Below, piece by piece: positions 15,778-23,568 of a DNA stretch of 33,220 nt. The notes beneath the pieces were generated by a model. It saw nothing but the letters and a program-made list of their open reading frames with translations. It was not told the origin of the DNA and searched no databases. This stretch comes from Bacteroidota bacterium (GTDB lineage: Bacteria; Bacteroidota; Bacteroidia; Chitinophagales; Chitinophagaceae). The stretch spans positions 1 to 33,220 of the forward strand of contig JAFAAT010000108.1 of the NCBI GenBank assembly GCA_023426425.1, read 5' to 3'. The position numbers and the translations under genes are program-made. Each line of letters begins with the position of its first letter. The first letter of the stretch is position 1.

Positions 15778-16487
15778 GAAATCAGATGCTCTATTTTTTC
15801 GTATTGATACTAACTCTTTCCTCCTGCCAGAAGAAGGATCAGCTGGCATCATCCGGAACTTTAAGCCTGAGTATTCTTCATCACGTAGATGGAAAATCAC
15901 TGAGTTTTGATTCTGTTTTGTTCCTAAATGCTTCAGGAGAGCTCTATAGTGTTACAAGGTTGGAATATTATCTAAGCAGCTTCCGGCTCTACCACAAGGG
16001 TGAAGTCGAATATAGCGCGGACAGCGTTTATTATATCAATGCCCGGGACAGCGCCCTAACAATCGTACTGTCACAGGTGCCCGTCGGACATTATGATTCC
16101 ATGAGCTTCTTCATTGGCCTTAGTCCGGCATTAAACATGCATGGACAACTGCACCCGACGCCTGCTAACGTAGCTATGCAATGGCCGGAAGTAATGGGTG
16201 GTGGTTATCATTTTCTGAAGTTTGAAGGCCATTGGGTAGATGGTGTTGCGCAGTCTGGTTTTGCTATCCACGTGGGTACCGATCCTTTTTTGATCTATGC
16301 CGGTTGTAATAGTGATATGACTATTGCAGATGGCAAGACAACAGCCTCGCTGCGAATGAATGTGAATGAATGGCTGCGGAATCCTCATCAGTTTAGTTTC
16401 AAAACAGATGGAGTATATACTATGGATAGTGGCCCACTTATGGACAAGATCAGGAAGAATGGGGGCGATGTTTTCACTTTAAACTAA
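15774..16487 (+). CDS. MbnP-like copper-binding lipoprotein
   Basis: A 237-residue protein with a lipobox ending LSSC (Cys18). The start ATG overlaps the norB-like stop; an open frame upstream to 15597 lies inside that gene. The mature domain matches the MbnP family: DSVLFLNASGELYSVTRLEYYLSS in the first half with LSILHH (His36-37), then MQWPEVMGGGYHFLKFEGHW with Trp137, FAIHVG (His166) and a late MNVNEW. MbnP-type proteins bind copper in the periplasm, and in the studied pair the partner MbnH oxidises a tryptophan to kynurenine at the copper site. The MbnH-like gene follows, overlapping by 1 base. Confidence 0.8.
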   Translation: MRNQMLYFFVLILTLSSCQKKDQLASSGTLSLSILHHVDGKSLSFDSVLFLNASGELYSVTRLEYYLSSFRLYHKGEVEYSADSVYYINARDSALTIVLSQVPVGHYDSMSFFIGLSPALNMHGQLHPTPANVAMQWPEVMGGGYHFLKFEGHWVDGVAQSGFAIHVGTDPFLIYAGCNSDMTIADGKTTASLRMNVNEWLRNPHQFSFKTDGVYTMDSGPLMDKIRKNGGDVFTLN

Positions 16488-17539
16488 TGTTTATGCGCAC
16501 AGTGCTGTTCGTCGTGACAATGCTTTCTTTATCTGTCTTTTCCTGCAAAAGTGATCAGGCAAACAAGGATGACAACCCAGAGCCCGAGCCGCCAGTGGAT
16601 ACGTCCATTGTCCTGACGCCCTATGAGATTATTCCTCCTGCCCACTTTCCGGAAATGGCCATTCCAGCAGATAATCAACCGTACGTGGAGCGTATAAAGC
16701 TCGGTAGAATGCTTTACTATGATCCTGTGTTGTCCAACGATGGCAGGGCCTGTGCCAGTTGCCACCACCAGTCTAAAGGGTTTACAATAGATGGGATGGT
16801 TGGAGGCATGCCTGTCCTGCCTCACGTGAATCTTGGCTGGTCAAATAAGTTTATGTGGAATGGTTCTGAGCAGGGTACGCTGGAGGACGTGATGCATTTT
16901 GAGGTAGCAAGTTTCTTTGGTACCGACCTTAATAAAATTAACCAGGATACTGCCTATAGAAGATTGTTCAGAAAACACTTCGGTGTCAACTACATAACGT
17001 ACAAGGAGCTTTCCTATGCGTTGGCACAATTTGTACGAACTATGATCTCCAGGGATTCGAAGTACGACAGGTACATTTCGGGACAGGCGCAACTGGAGTA
17101 TAATGAAATGAAAGGTCGAAATATCTTCTTTTCTGAAAAAGGCGATTGTTTTCACTGTCATATCAACCCTGTGATGACTGATAATGACTTACACAACACG
17201 GGCCTTGACAGCATTTATTCCAAAGAAATAGACAAGGGGTACTTCAATGTTACAGGGAAGATTTCAGATCTGGGAAAATTCAGGACACCAAACCTTCGCA
17301 ACGTAGCCTTGAGAAAGAACTTCATGCACGACGGACGATTTAAAAGCCTCGAAGAAGTGGTGGAATTTTATAACAGTGGGGTCCGCCGGGTCGACAACCT
17401 CGATCCTATCATGACCAAGCCAGGCAAGGAGAAAGGTTTGAACCTTACCCCAGAGGAAAAATTCCAGTTGGTATCGTTCCTGAAAACACTAACTGATGAA
17501 CAATTCCTGAATGATTCAACTTTAACAAAACTGGATTAA
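16487..17539 (+). CDS. MbnH-like dihaem cytochrome c peroxidase family protein
   Basis: A 350-residue lipoprotein (lipobox SVFSC, Cys20) of the bacterial cytochrome c peroxidase/MauG/MbnH superfamily. Two haem c sites are visible: CASCHH (Cys89-His93) and CFHCH (Cys221-His225). Family landmarks follow: GRMLYYDPVLSNDGRACASC, FRTPNLRNVALRKNFMHDG and a C-terminal LVSFLKTLTD. Directly after an MbnP-like gene it is best read as MbnH, which uses high-valent haem iron to oxidise a tryptophan of MbnP; a plain peroxidase is the alternative. It is the last gene of the NorCB operon. Confidence 0.85.
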   Translation: MFMRTVLFVVTMLSLSVFSCKSDQANKDDNPEPEPPVDTSIVLTPYEIIPPAHFPEMAIPADNQPYVERIKLGRMLYYDPVLSNDGRACASCHHQSKGFTIDGMVGGMPVLPHVNLGWSNKFMWNGSEQGTLEDVMHFEVASFFGTDLNKINQDTAYRRLFRKHFGVNYITYKELSYALAQFVRTMISRDSKYDRYISGQAQLEYNEMKGRNIFFSEKGDCFHCHINPVMTDNDLHNTGLDSIYSKEIDKGYFNVTGKISDLGKFRTPNLRNVALRKNFMHDGRFKSLEEVVEFYNSGVRRVDNLDPIMTKPGKEKGLNLTPEEKFQLVSFLKTLTDEQFLNDSTLTKLD

Positions 17540-17560
17540 GGACAAAAATGTCCGTAATGG
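17540..17560. promoter_or_regulatory. Probable Rrf2 operator (hemerythrin-rrf2 promoter)
   Basis: GGACA-AAAA-TGTCC is a perfect 5-4-5 palindrome (17540-17553), extended by GTAATGG. A motif identical at 18 of 20 positions (17541-17560 against 18547-18566) precedes the next operon. It starts at the base after the MbnH-like stop and lies just upstream of the -7 element. Confidence 0.6.
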
Positions 17561-17569
17561 TATTTTGTA

Positions 17570-17577
17570 TAACTTTG
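17570..17577 (+). promoter_or_regulatory. -7 element of the hemerythrin-rrf2 unit
   Basis: TAACTTTG matches TAnnTTTG perfectly, 5 bases before the ATG at 17583, so the mRNA would be nearly leaderless. The operator-like palindrome covers the -20 to -40 region, as expected for a repressor site. Confidence 0.6.
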
Positions 17578-17582
17578 TAGCA

Positions 17583-18077
17583 ATGAAAGAGCCCAAACCA
17601 ATCAAAAGAAGTAAGGAGCTGATGCAACTGTCGCGGGATCATCACCTGGGACTTTTGCTATGCTGGAAGATCAGGACTGGCCTTTCAAACAATATTGATG
17701 AGGAACGGATAAAAGCCTACGTAGTGGCGGCGTATGCTCAGGAACTAAAAGAGCATTTTTATCAGGAGGAACAGCTGCTTTTCAATCCTATGCCTGAGGA
17801 TGACCTGATGGTTTGTAAAGCTATCGAGCAGCACAGTGCGATTCGTGATCTTGAGCAACAGATTAGTGTAGCACAACAGCCCGCTAAAGAACTGTTAACT
17901 CAATTTGCAGACTTACTGGAACAGCATATAAGATATGAAGAGCGGGAGCTTTTCCCATACCTGGAGGCGGCATTGGATGCAGAAACTTTATCAATAGCTG
18001 GCGCAGCAGTTGATAAGTATCATGAAACCGCTGAGCCATTGAATTGGTCAGATGAATTTTGGATAAGGAAAAGGTAA
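17583..18077 (+). CDS. Hemerythrin HHE-domain protein
   Basis: A 164-residue all-helical protein with the diiron ligand pattern of hemerythrin-like domains: SRDHH (His20/21), HFYQEEQLLF (His58, Glu62), EQHSAIRD (His84) and HIRYEERELFPYLE (His115, Glu119/120). Such proteins bind O2 or NO at a diiron centre. A frame extends upstream to a TTG at 17565, but that would overlap the -7 element, so ATG 17583 is preferred. The Rrf2 regulator gene follows after 2 bases. Together they look like an NO sensing and scavenging pair. Confidence 0.88.
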   Translation: MKEPKPIKRSKELMQLSRDHHLGLLLCWKIRTGLSNNIDEERIKAYVVAAYAQELKEHFYQEEQLLFNPMPEDDLMVCKAIEQHSAIRDLEQQISVAQQPAKELLTQFADLLEQHIRYEERELFPYLEAALDAETLSIAGAAVDKYHETAEPLNWSDEFWIRKR

Positions 18078-18079
18078 TT

Positions 18080-18511
18080 ATGTTTTCAAAAGCTTGTGAA
18101 TATGCGATAAGAGCTGCAGTCTATATAGCTGCAGAAACAGACGAAACTAAGAAAGTAGGTATCCAGGACATTTGCATACAAATAGAGGCTCCACAACATT
18201 TTACTGCCAAAATTCTTCAGATACTTACCCGAAAGCAGATCGTAAGCTCACAAAAGGGAGTGAACGGCGGATTTTACTTAAACAAAATACAGAAAAACAC
18301 ACCCATACGAGAGATAGTTGTAGCAGTAGACGGTGCCAAAGTATTTACAGGGTGCGGACTTGGGTTGAAGCAATGTTCAGAAGAAAAGCCCTGTCCCATT
18401 CACAACCAGTTTAAAGAATTGAGATCCAGGCTAAATAAGATGATGGAGCAAACCACTATAGAAATGCTGGGCAGGCGACTGAAGAATGGCGAGTCGGTAC
18501 TGGTACAATAA
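18080..18511 (+). CDS. Rrf2-family Fe-S regulator, NsrR-like
   Basis: A 143-residue regulator. The N-terminus MFSKACEYAIRAAVYIA, QDICIQIEAPQHFTAKILQ and SQKGVNGGFYL form the winged HTH of the Rrf2 family. Cys92, Cys99 and Cys105 (GCGLGLKQCSEEKPCPIH) have nearly the spacing of the cluster ligands of NsrR and IscR, so an Fe-S cluster that reacts with NO is expected. The ATG at 18080 follows the hemerythrin stop by 2 bases. Repeated palindromic motifs before its own transcript and the next operon suggest it represses both and is released by NO. Confidence 0.88.
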   Translation: MFSKACEYAIRAAVYIAAETDETKKVGIQDICIQIEAPQHFTAKILQILTRKQIVSSQKGVNGGFYLNKIQKNTPIREIVVAVDGAKVFTGCGLGLKQCSEEKPCPIHNQFKELRSRLNKMMEQTTIEMLGRRLKNGESVLVQ

Positions 18512-18545
18512 TTATCGGTTAAATAAAAAAATTTACTCTAATAAA

Positions 18546-18566
18546 AGACAAAAACGTCCGTAATAG
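18546..18566. promoter_or_regulatory. Probable Rrf2 operator (repair operon promoter)
   Basis: AGACA-AAAA-CGTCC followed by GTAATAG. It is nearly the same as the site at 17540 (18 of 20 bases over the aligned block) and ends 8 bases before the ATG at 18575. A bound protein here could block transcription or the leader directly. Confidence 0.6.
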
Positions 18567-18574
18567 AGATTCTT

Positions 18575-19828
18575 ATGAAGCAGTTGGAAAGATGGGTTGG
18601 TATTTCCCTGGTTAACCTGGCGATTGTGGCTTTACTTGGCATGACGCTACGTGCAAAGCTTATTTTCTCAATACCATTTGTGAACTTCAAGAACACACTT
18701 CATGCTCACTCACATTTTGCTTTTGGGGGCTGGATAACTCTGGCACTGCTTGCACTCATCACTTATCAATTTCTTCCGCGACGGGAATCTGACAAACCGG
18801 TTTATAAATGGTTGCTGGGTGGCATATTGTTCAATGCAGTAGGCATGCTGGTCAGCTTTCCTTTCCAGGGGTATGCATTTTTCTCCATTCTTTTCTCAAC
18901 ACTATTCATCTTTGTTACCTATGCTTTTAGCTGGGTCTTCATCCGAGACCTGCGGACATCAAAAGTGACAAGAAGTGTCAGGGTGCTGGTTATTTCAGCT
19001 ATGATAAGTATGGTGCTCTCTTCTGTCGGTGCATTTACTCTTGCTTATTTACTCGCCACGGAGTCTACCAATGTATTTCTCTATAAGGATGCGATTTACA
19101 CTTATCTGCATTTACAATACAGTGGATTCTTCACCTTAACGGTGTTTGCATTGCTTTTCCACCAGTTGAAAATTGACCACAGATCTATCTGGCGATTCTC
19201 CGTGGTCCTGGTAATGTCTGTGATTCCTGCTTTGTTTATGTCCTACCTGTGGCACAATCCGAACCTGGGCTTTCGTATAGTTGCCTTTTTAGGAAGCGCC
19301 CTAACAGTAGCGGCTCTCCTGTTGTTCTTTGGAACTTTAAAGATCTTACGGCCAAGCATTCCAACTCTTAAGCCAATTGTGCGAAGAGTTGGAATGATAG
19401 CACTGATAGCATTTGTCTTCAAAATGGTATTTCAGGCCCTGACTATTGTGCCTTCATTAGGTACGCTGGTATTTGCAAATCGCCCGGTAATCATCGGTTT
19501 TCTGCATCTGGTGTTGCTGGCATTCATTTCACTTTATCTGCTTGCGCATTTTATTCAATCCGGATTACTGTCCGTAAACCGGTTGAGCAGTTTTGCTATC
19601 TGGCTATTCATCACCGGCGTGCTAATCAATGAAATTGTACTCTTTACTCAGGGTCTTGGATTTATGTTGATGATGACGAACACGATTACCCAGTGGCTGT
19701 TGTTAGTTGCGGCAGTTGCTTTGTTTGTCGGTGCCTTGCTGATAGCCTATAGTAAACTCACGCTGAACCGGCCATTCCAATTTAATTATTCACACACAAG
19801 ATTATCAAATAACTATTCACAATCTTAA
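18575..19828 (+). CDS. Multi-pass membrane protein, haem-copper-oxidase-like, NO response
   Basis: A 417-residue protein with about 12 hydrophobic segments. Conserved-looking intramembrane histidines are His43, His45 and His47 in LHAHSHFAFGGW, His179 in YLHLQYSGFFTL, and His311 in FLHLVLLAFIS. The HAHxHF..GGW motif resembles the haem-ligand segment of haem-copper oxidase subunit I and of NnrS-type proteins, but the full set of ligands is not there. I cannot name the family with confidence. It opens the operon with RIC and DUF2249 genes, behind an operator shared with rrf2, so a role in NO defence is likely. Confidence 0.7.
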   Translation: MKQLERWVGISLVNLAIVALLGMTLRAKLIFSIPFVNFKNTLHAHSHFAFGGWITLALLALITYQFLPRRESDKPVYKWLLGGILFNAVGMLVSFPFQGYAFFSILFSTLFIFVTYAFSWVFIRDLRTSKVTRSVRVLVISAMISMVLSSVGAFTLAYLLATESTNVFLYKDAIYTYLHLQYSGFFTLTVFALLFHQLKIDHRSIWRFSVVLVMSVIPALFMSYLWHNPNLGFRIVAFLGSALTVAALLLFFGTLKILRPSIPTLKPIVRRVGMIALIAFVFKMVFQALTIVPSLGTLVFANRPVIIGFLHLVLLAFISLYLLAHFIQSGLLSVNRLSSFAIWLFITGVLINEIVLFTQGLGFMLMMTNTITQWLLLVAAVALFVGALLIAYSKLTLNRPFQFNYSHTRLSNNYSQS

Positions 19829-19840
19829 ATCAACTGAAAA

Positions 19841-20767
19841 ATGAACAACGTAACAATCGACGTGACGGCTCTGGAACCCAGAATGAAGCACCCAACTATC
19901 TTTGATGCCTTCGACTCAATAGGTGCAGGTGGCACTGTCTTAATCCACAATGATCACGATCCTAAGCCACTATATTATCAGCTACTGGGTGAGAGAGGAA
20001 ATTGCTTTTCCTGGACCTATCTGGCTAATGGTCCGGAAGTTTGGGAAGTGGAAATCAGGAAGAATGGCGCAAATGGAGAGACAGTAGGGGAGATAGCGGC
20101 AAAGGATATGCGTAAGGCTGAGTTGCTGAAGAAACTGGGTATTGACTTCTGCTGTGGTGGAAAGAAATCCCTGGAAGATGCCTGTGCTGAAAAGGGACTA
20201 GATGTGAACAAGGTGAAGGCTGAATTGGAGCAATCGGAGAAAATGCCTGCCACTGGTCCACAACTTGACTTCAACACATTTTCTGCATCTTTTCTTGCAG
20301 ACTATATTCAGAACGTGCACCACGGCTATGTGAACAAGAATGCACCGATGATTGAGGATCTGGCGCAAAAGGTAGCTGCGCATCATGGGCAGCACGTACC
20401 CTTATTGGTTGCTGTGTATAGAAAGGTCAATGAGCTTTGTTCGGAATTGCTCACACACATGAAGAAGGAAGAACAGGTGCTGTTTCCAACTATCAAGCTG
20501 CTGGAGAGTGGTGGCATGGTGAAGATTGGATTTGATTCTATTAATGATCCGATTTTCGTAATGGAAAGAGACCATGACATAGCGGGCGAACTGATGCGCG
20601 ATATCCGTCAGCTTACGCATGACTTCCAGGTGCCTGAAGGTGCCTGCAACAGCATTAGAATGCTGTATTTTAAGCTGGAAGAGTTTGAGTCTGATTTGCT
20701 GCAGCATATCCACCTTGAGAATAATATCCTTTTTCCGAAGGCTGCTGCGCTGGAACAGAAGAATTAG
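19841..20767 (+). CDS. RIC (ScdA/YtfE-type) Fe-S repair protein with DUF2249 domain
   Basis: A 308-residue three-domain protein. Residues 5-74 are a DUF2249 domain (FDAFDSIGAGGTVLIHNDHDPKPLYYQL). Residues 80-130 are the ScdA N-terminal domain with DFCCGGKKSL (Cys104-105). Residues 148-300 are a hemerythrin-like diiron domain with His160/161, His185, His206, Glu210, His245, His289/291 and Glu293. RIC proteins repair iron-sulfur clusters damaged by NO or peroxide. The added N-terminal DUF2249 is unusual against YtfE, which starts with the ScdA_N part. It is 12 bases after the membrane protein gene, in the same operon. Confidence 0.92.
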   Translation: MNNVTIDVTALEPRMKHPTIFDAFDSIGAGGTVLIHNDHDPKPLYYQLLGERGNCFSWTYLANGPEVWEVEIRKNGANGETVGEIAAKDMRKAELLKKLGIDFCCGGKKSLEDACAEKGLDVNKVKAELEQSEKMPATGPQLDFNTFSASFLADYIQNVHHGYVNKNAPMIEDLAQKVAAHHGQHVPLLVAVYRKVNELCSELLTHMKKEEQVLFPTIKLLESGGMVKIGFDSINDPIFVMERDHDIAGELMRDIRQLTHDFQVPEGACNSIRMLYFKLEEFESDLLQHIHLENNILFPKAAALEQKN

Positions 20768-20774
20768 TCACACT

Positions 20775-20799
20775 GAAAGGCGCAGCAATTGCGCCTTTC
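20775..20799 (+). promoter_or_regulatory. Intercistronic stem-loop after the RIC gene
   Basis: GAAAGGCGC and GCGCCTTTC form a perfect 9-bp stem around a 7-base loop (AGCAATT). There is no T-run, so it is more likely a partial terminator or an mRNA end stabiliser that lowers expression of the genes after RIC. Confidence 0.55.
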
Positions 20800-20812
20800 T
20801 AATTTCCTTGTC

Positions 20813-21613
20813 ATGACCATTATTAATTCCCGTACAAAGATATCCGCACTTATTAAAGCCAATCCTGGTGCCATAGAGGCGCTTGCGAGTATCAACAGTC
20901 ATTTCCATAAGCTTCGTAGCCCTTTTCTAAGAAAGATTCTTGCAGCCAGAGTAACCATAGCTGAGGCTGCAAAAATGGGAGGTGTCACAATTGCTGCTTT
21001 TTATGAAAGGCTGATACCGTTGGGATTTCAGGTTCAGGGCGACGAACAGGAAGTCGCGGAACGCGCCGTATCTATTGAAGGAGACCATCTTCAGGCATTT
21101 GACCGGCAACTGGATGTTACGGAAGACCTAAACCAGGGTAAAGACCCGTTCAGGGTGATTATGAAAGAGGTGAATGAACTAAGGCAGGGTGAAGTGCTTC
21201 AACTGGTCAGTCCGTTTGAACCTGTGCCGCTGATAAGAGTGCTTACAGAAAGAGGACTTGAAGCAAAGTCGTTTTCGAAGTCCGCAGATGAATGGTTTAC
21301 CTACATCAGGATGAATGGCGCAATTGAAGACGGCAAACCTGCTGCTCCTGGGAGCGGGGATTTTGAAGCGGTGCTTTCGAGATTTGAAGGTAAGGCTCAG
21401 ACTGTGGATGTAAGGCAGCTACCTATGCCTCAGCCAATGATGACTATTTTGAGCAGGCTTGAGGAGCTGCGTGAGGGGGAAGCATTATTTGTGCATCATA
21501 AAAAGGTGCCCATGTTTCTTCTTCCACAACTGACAGAAAAAGGATGGGCTTATACCTATCGCAGTGCTGGGGAGGGAGTGGAAATGATAATCTACAGAGA
21601 AGTAGCCGAATGA
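20813..21613 (+). CDS. DUF2249 protein with DUF1858-like N-terminus
   Basis: A 266-residue soluble protein. The first 65 residues (TKISALIKANPGAIEALASIN and ITVAEAA-like helices) resemble DUF1858/ScdA_N-type helical domains but lack the Cys pair. Two DUF2249-like alpha/beta units follow, at about 110-185 (DLNQGKDPFRVIMKEVNELRQGEVL) and 195-266 (VDVRQLPMPQPMMTILSRLEELREGEAL). DUF2249 has a TusA-like fold, and its role in NO response is unproven. I chose ATG 20813, since the frame before it begins inside the hairpin with TTG. The stop overlaps the next start by ATGA. Confidence 0.78.
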   Translation: MTIINSRTKISALIKANPGAIEALASINSHFHKLRSPFLRKILAARVTIAEAAKMGGVTIAAFYERLIPLGFQVQGDEQEVAERAVSIEGDHLQAFDRQLDVTEDLNQGKDPFRVIMKEVNELRQGEVLQLVSPFEPVPLIRVLTERGLEAKSFSKSADEWFTYIRMNGAIEDGKPAAPGSGDFEAVLSRFEGKAQTVDVRQLPMPQPMMTILSRLEELREGEALFVHHKKVPMFLLPQLTEKGWAYTYRSAGEGVEMIIYREVAE

Positions 21614-22881
21614 AACCAGCGGAGGAACATATACCCCCCAGGATAACCATACTTCCTTACTATGTCGCGGGAGGGTTTAGCTTCCTGCTGGTTTCCCTGA
21701 TGTGTGTTTCCTCAAGTGAGTCGTTGCTTGGTCACTACTTCACACCCAGACTGCTTGCCATCACTCATTTGGCTGTACTTGGCTGGGCCACCATGGTTAT
21801 CTTCGGGGCGAGCAACCAGCTTGCGCCTGTGATTGCTGAAAGGAGATTGTACAGTGAGCGGATACCCGTAGTCGTTTTTTTGTTTAAGGTGGTGGGGATC
21901 GCGATACTCGTATTTTCATTCTGGGTGTTTCAGCTGGGGGTACTCAGCTATGCAGGTGCGGGGCTATTGATTGCTGCCATATTACTTCATGCTATCAACC
22001 TTTACAAGACAGCCGCCAGGGGAAAGGAGGATATTGTAAAAGATCTATTCATTGTCTCGCATTTCTGGCTGGTGTTAACCGCATTGATTGGTCTGACATT
22101 GCTGCTGAACCTTCGTTTTGCATTTCTTTCCGAAGATCATCTGCATTACCTGAGGGTGCATTCATTGATCGGCATGGGTGGTTGGTTTCTTCAGTTGGTC
22201 ATAGGTGTGAGCTCAAGACTTATACCCATGTTTTTGTTAAGCGCCAATGAGGAGCGTAAGTCGTTGCAGGCATCATTCTACCTGCTGAACGGGGCTATGT
22301 TGCTTTTCTTTCTTGAGGGGATGGTGCTGGGTACAAGAGCGGGTGGACCTCTATGCCTGCTGATGGTTGGAGCAGCCATAGTGCTGTATGCAAGGTATGT
22401 CAACAGGTGTCGTAAGACGGCTATGAGAAAGCAAGCGGACGCGGGTATGCAGCAGAGTTTTCTTGCTATTGTACTGCTGATGGCTGCTATAGTACTATTG
22501 AGCTTTCTTTTGTCTATCGCAGGTCAGGAGCAACCTCGCCTGATGGTGGCTTTTGGGTTTTCATTTTTCACTGGTTTTATCTCCCTTCTTATTCTAGGGC
22601 AAACATTCAAGACACTGCCATTTATAGTCTGGATGCATCTGGTGAGCCATGAATCCCTGCCCGGTGTCATGCCGAAGGACCTCTATAGCGAGAGGTGGGT
22701 TCGTATTCAGATGATCCTGTTCCTGCTGTCCTTCCTGGTGTCGGTGTCCTCAATAATTTTAGGACTGCAACTTTTGCTAGTGGTTGGATTAAGCCTTTTA
22801 AGCCTTACTGCTGCTCTTTATTTTGGTCATGTGCTATATATCATTTCAAAACTGAAGAACTATGAACCTCACCATATCTGA
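21610..22881 (+). CDS. NnrS/haem-copper-oxidase-like membrane protein
   Basis: A 423-residue protein with about 12 membrane segments. Two motifs stand out: TPRLLAITHLAVLGWATMVI (His53) and LRVHSLIGMGGWFLQLVIG, which look like haem-binding helices of haem-copper oxidase subunit I-like or NnrS-like proteins. No CuB His pair is visible, so it is not a respiratory oxidase. NnrS-type proteins are haem-containing membrane proteins that ease NO stress; this assignment is by resemblance and context. ATG 21610 overlaps the upstream stop (ATGA), and the longer frame to 21544 lies inside that gene. Its end overlaps the MIP18 gene by 20 bases. Confidence 0.7.
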   Translation: MKPAEEHIPPRITILPYYVAGGFSFLLVSLMCVSSSESLLGHYFTPRLLAITHLAVLGWATMVIFGASNQLAPVIAERRLYSERIPVVVFLFKVVGIAILVFSFWVFQLGVLSYAGAGLLIAAILLHAINLYKTAARGKEDIVKDLFIVSHFWLVLTALIGLTLLLNLRFAFLSEDHLHYLRVHSLIGMGGWFLQLVIGVSSRLIPMFLLSANEERKSLQASFYLLNGAMLLFFLEGMVLGTRAGGPLCLLMVGAAIVLYARYVNRCRKTAMRKQADAGMQQSFLAIVLLMAAIVLLSFLLSIAGQEQPRLMVAFGFSFFTGFISLLILGQTFKTLPFIVWMHLVSHESLPGVMPKDLYSERWVRIQMILFLLSFLVSVSSIILGLQLLLVVGLSLLSLTAALYFGHVLYIISKLKNYEPHHI

Positions 22882-23194
22882 TTCAAGTTATAACCTGGAG
22901 CTACAGGTGCTGAATGCACTTTATGAAGTAAATGACCCGGAGCTGAACATCAATATCGTAGATCTTGGACTGGTATATGAGGTAAGAGTGGATGAGGTGG
23001 CCGGACAGATCATGATAGAAATGACCCTTTCGACCCGTTCCTGTCCGCTTGGAGGATTAATTACCAGTCATGTGAAGGTTGCTGCAGAGGGGGCGTTGCC
23101 GGGGTATACTGCAGAAGTGAACCTGGTTTGGAGTCCGAAATGGACTTCGGACCGAATCTCCGAAGCCGGGAGAGCAGCGCTTGGGTGGGAGTAG
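22862..23194 (+). CDS. MIP18/DUF59-family Fe-S assembly factor
   Basis: A 110-residue protein of the MIP18 (DUF59, SufT/PaaD-like) family: EVNDPELNINIVDLGLVYEV at the N-terminal half, then MTLSTRSCPLGGLI with the conserved Cys, and a final VNLVWSPKW. Such proteins help to assemble or deliver Fe-S clusters. It overlaps the previous gene by 20 bases and closes the operon, which fits a task of rebuilding clusters broken by NO. Confidence 0.88.
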   Translation: MNLTISDSSYNLELQVLNALYEVNDPELNINIVDLGLVYEVRVDEVAGQIMIEMTLSTRSCPLGGLITSHVKVAAEGALPGYTAEVNLVWSPKWTSDRISEAGRAALGWE

Positions 23195-23568
23195 ATACAT
23201 TGACTGGGGAGTAACAGTTGATGATAATAACACATAAAAACATTGATGGTTTGAACGGTTTTTATGCGGCTTACCGCCTGTTTAGATATAGTTTAGGGAA
23301 GTCTGGCAGACGAGGTATTACCGGGGTAAGGGCGGAATAAAAAGGATGTAAAAACAAGGTAGATCCCCGGGTAATCACGAGGTAAGTACAGGGTGGGTCG
23401 CAGGTCAGGAAACGGGTGAGGGGGATATGCTTAGTTTATCGATTCCGGTATGACGGGTTTTTGGGCTTGTCGTCAGACTCCGTTTCGCTGCGTATGCTAA
23501 CCGATAATTTTGAGCTTGAAGTTTAGATAGTGTAATGAAACTTCATGTAAGCTCGATTGCAAATATAG
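23195..23568. other. Intergenic region between two convergent operons
   Basis: About 374 bases between the ends of the NO-repair operon and the nos operon. It holds a short GCGG-CTTA-CCGC hairpin (23266-23277) some 70 bases after the MIP18 stop and a larger hairpin next to nosY (separate entry). I see no gene and no repeat of mobile-element type. Confidence 0.5.
23512..23554. other. Hairpin at the 3' end of the nos operon
   Basis: GAGCTT-GAAGTTT (23512-23524) pairs with AAACTTC (23538-23544) and AAGCTC (23549-23554), with a 4-base bulge and a 13-base loop. It lies 15 bases past the nosY stop. It lacks a T-run on either strand, so it may be a processing or stabilising end structure. Confidence 0.5.
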
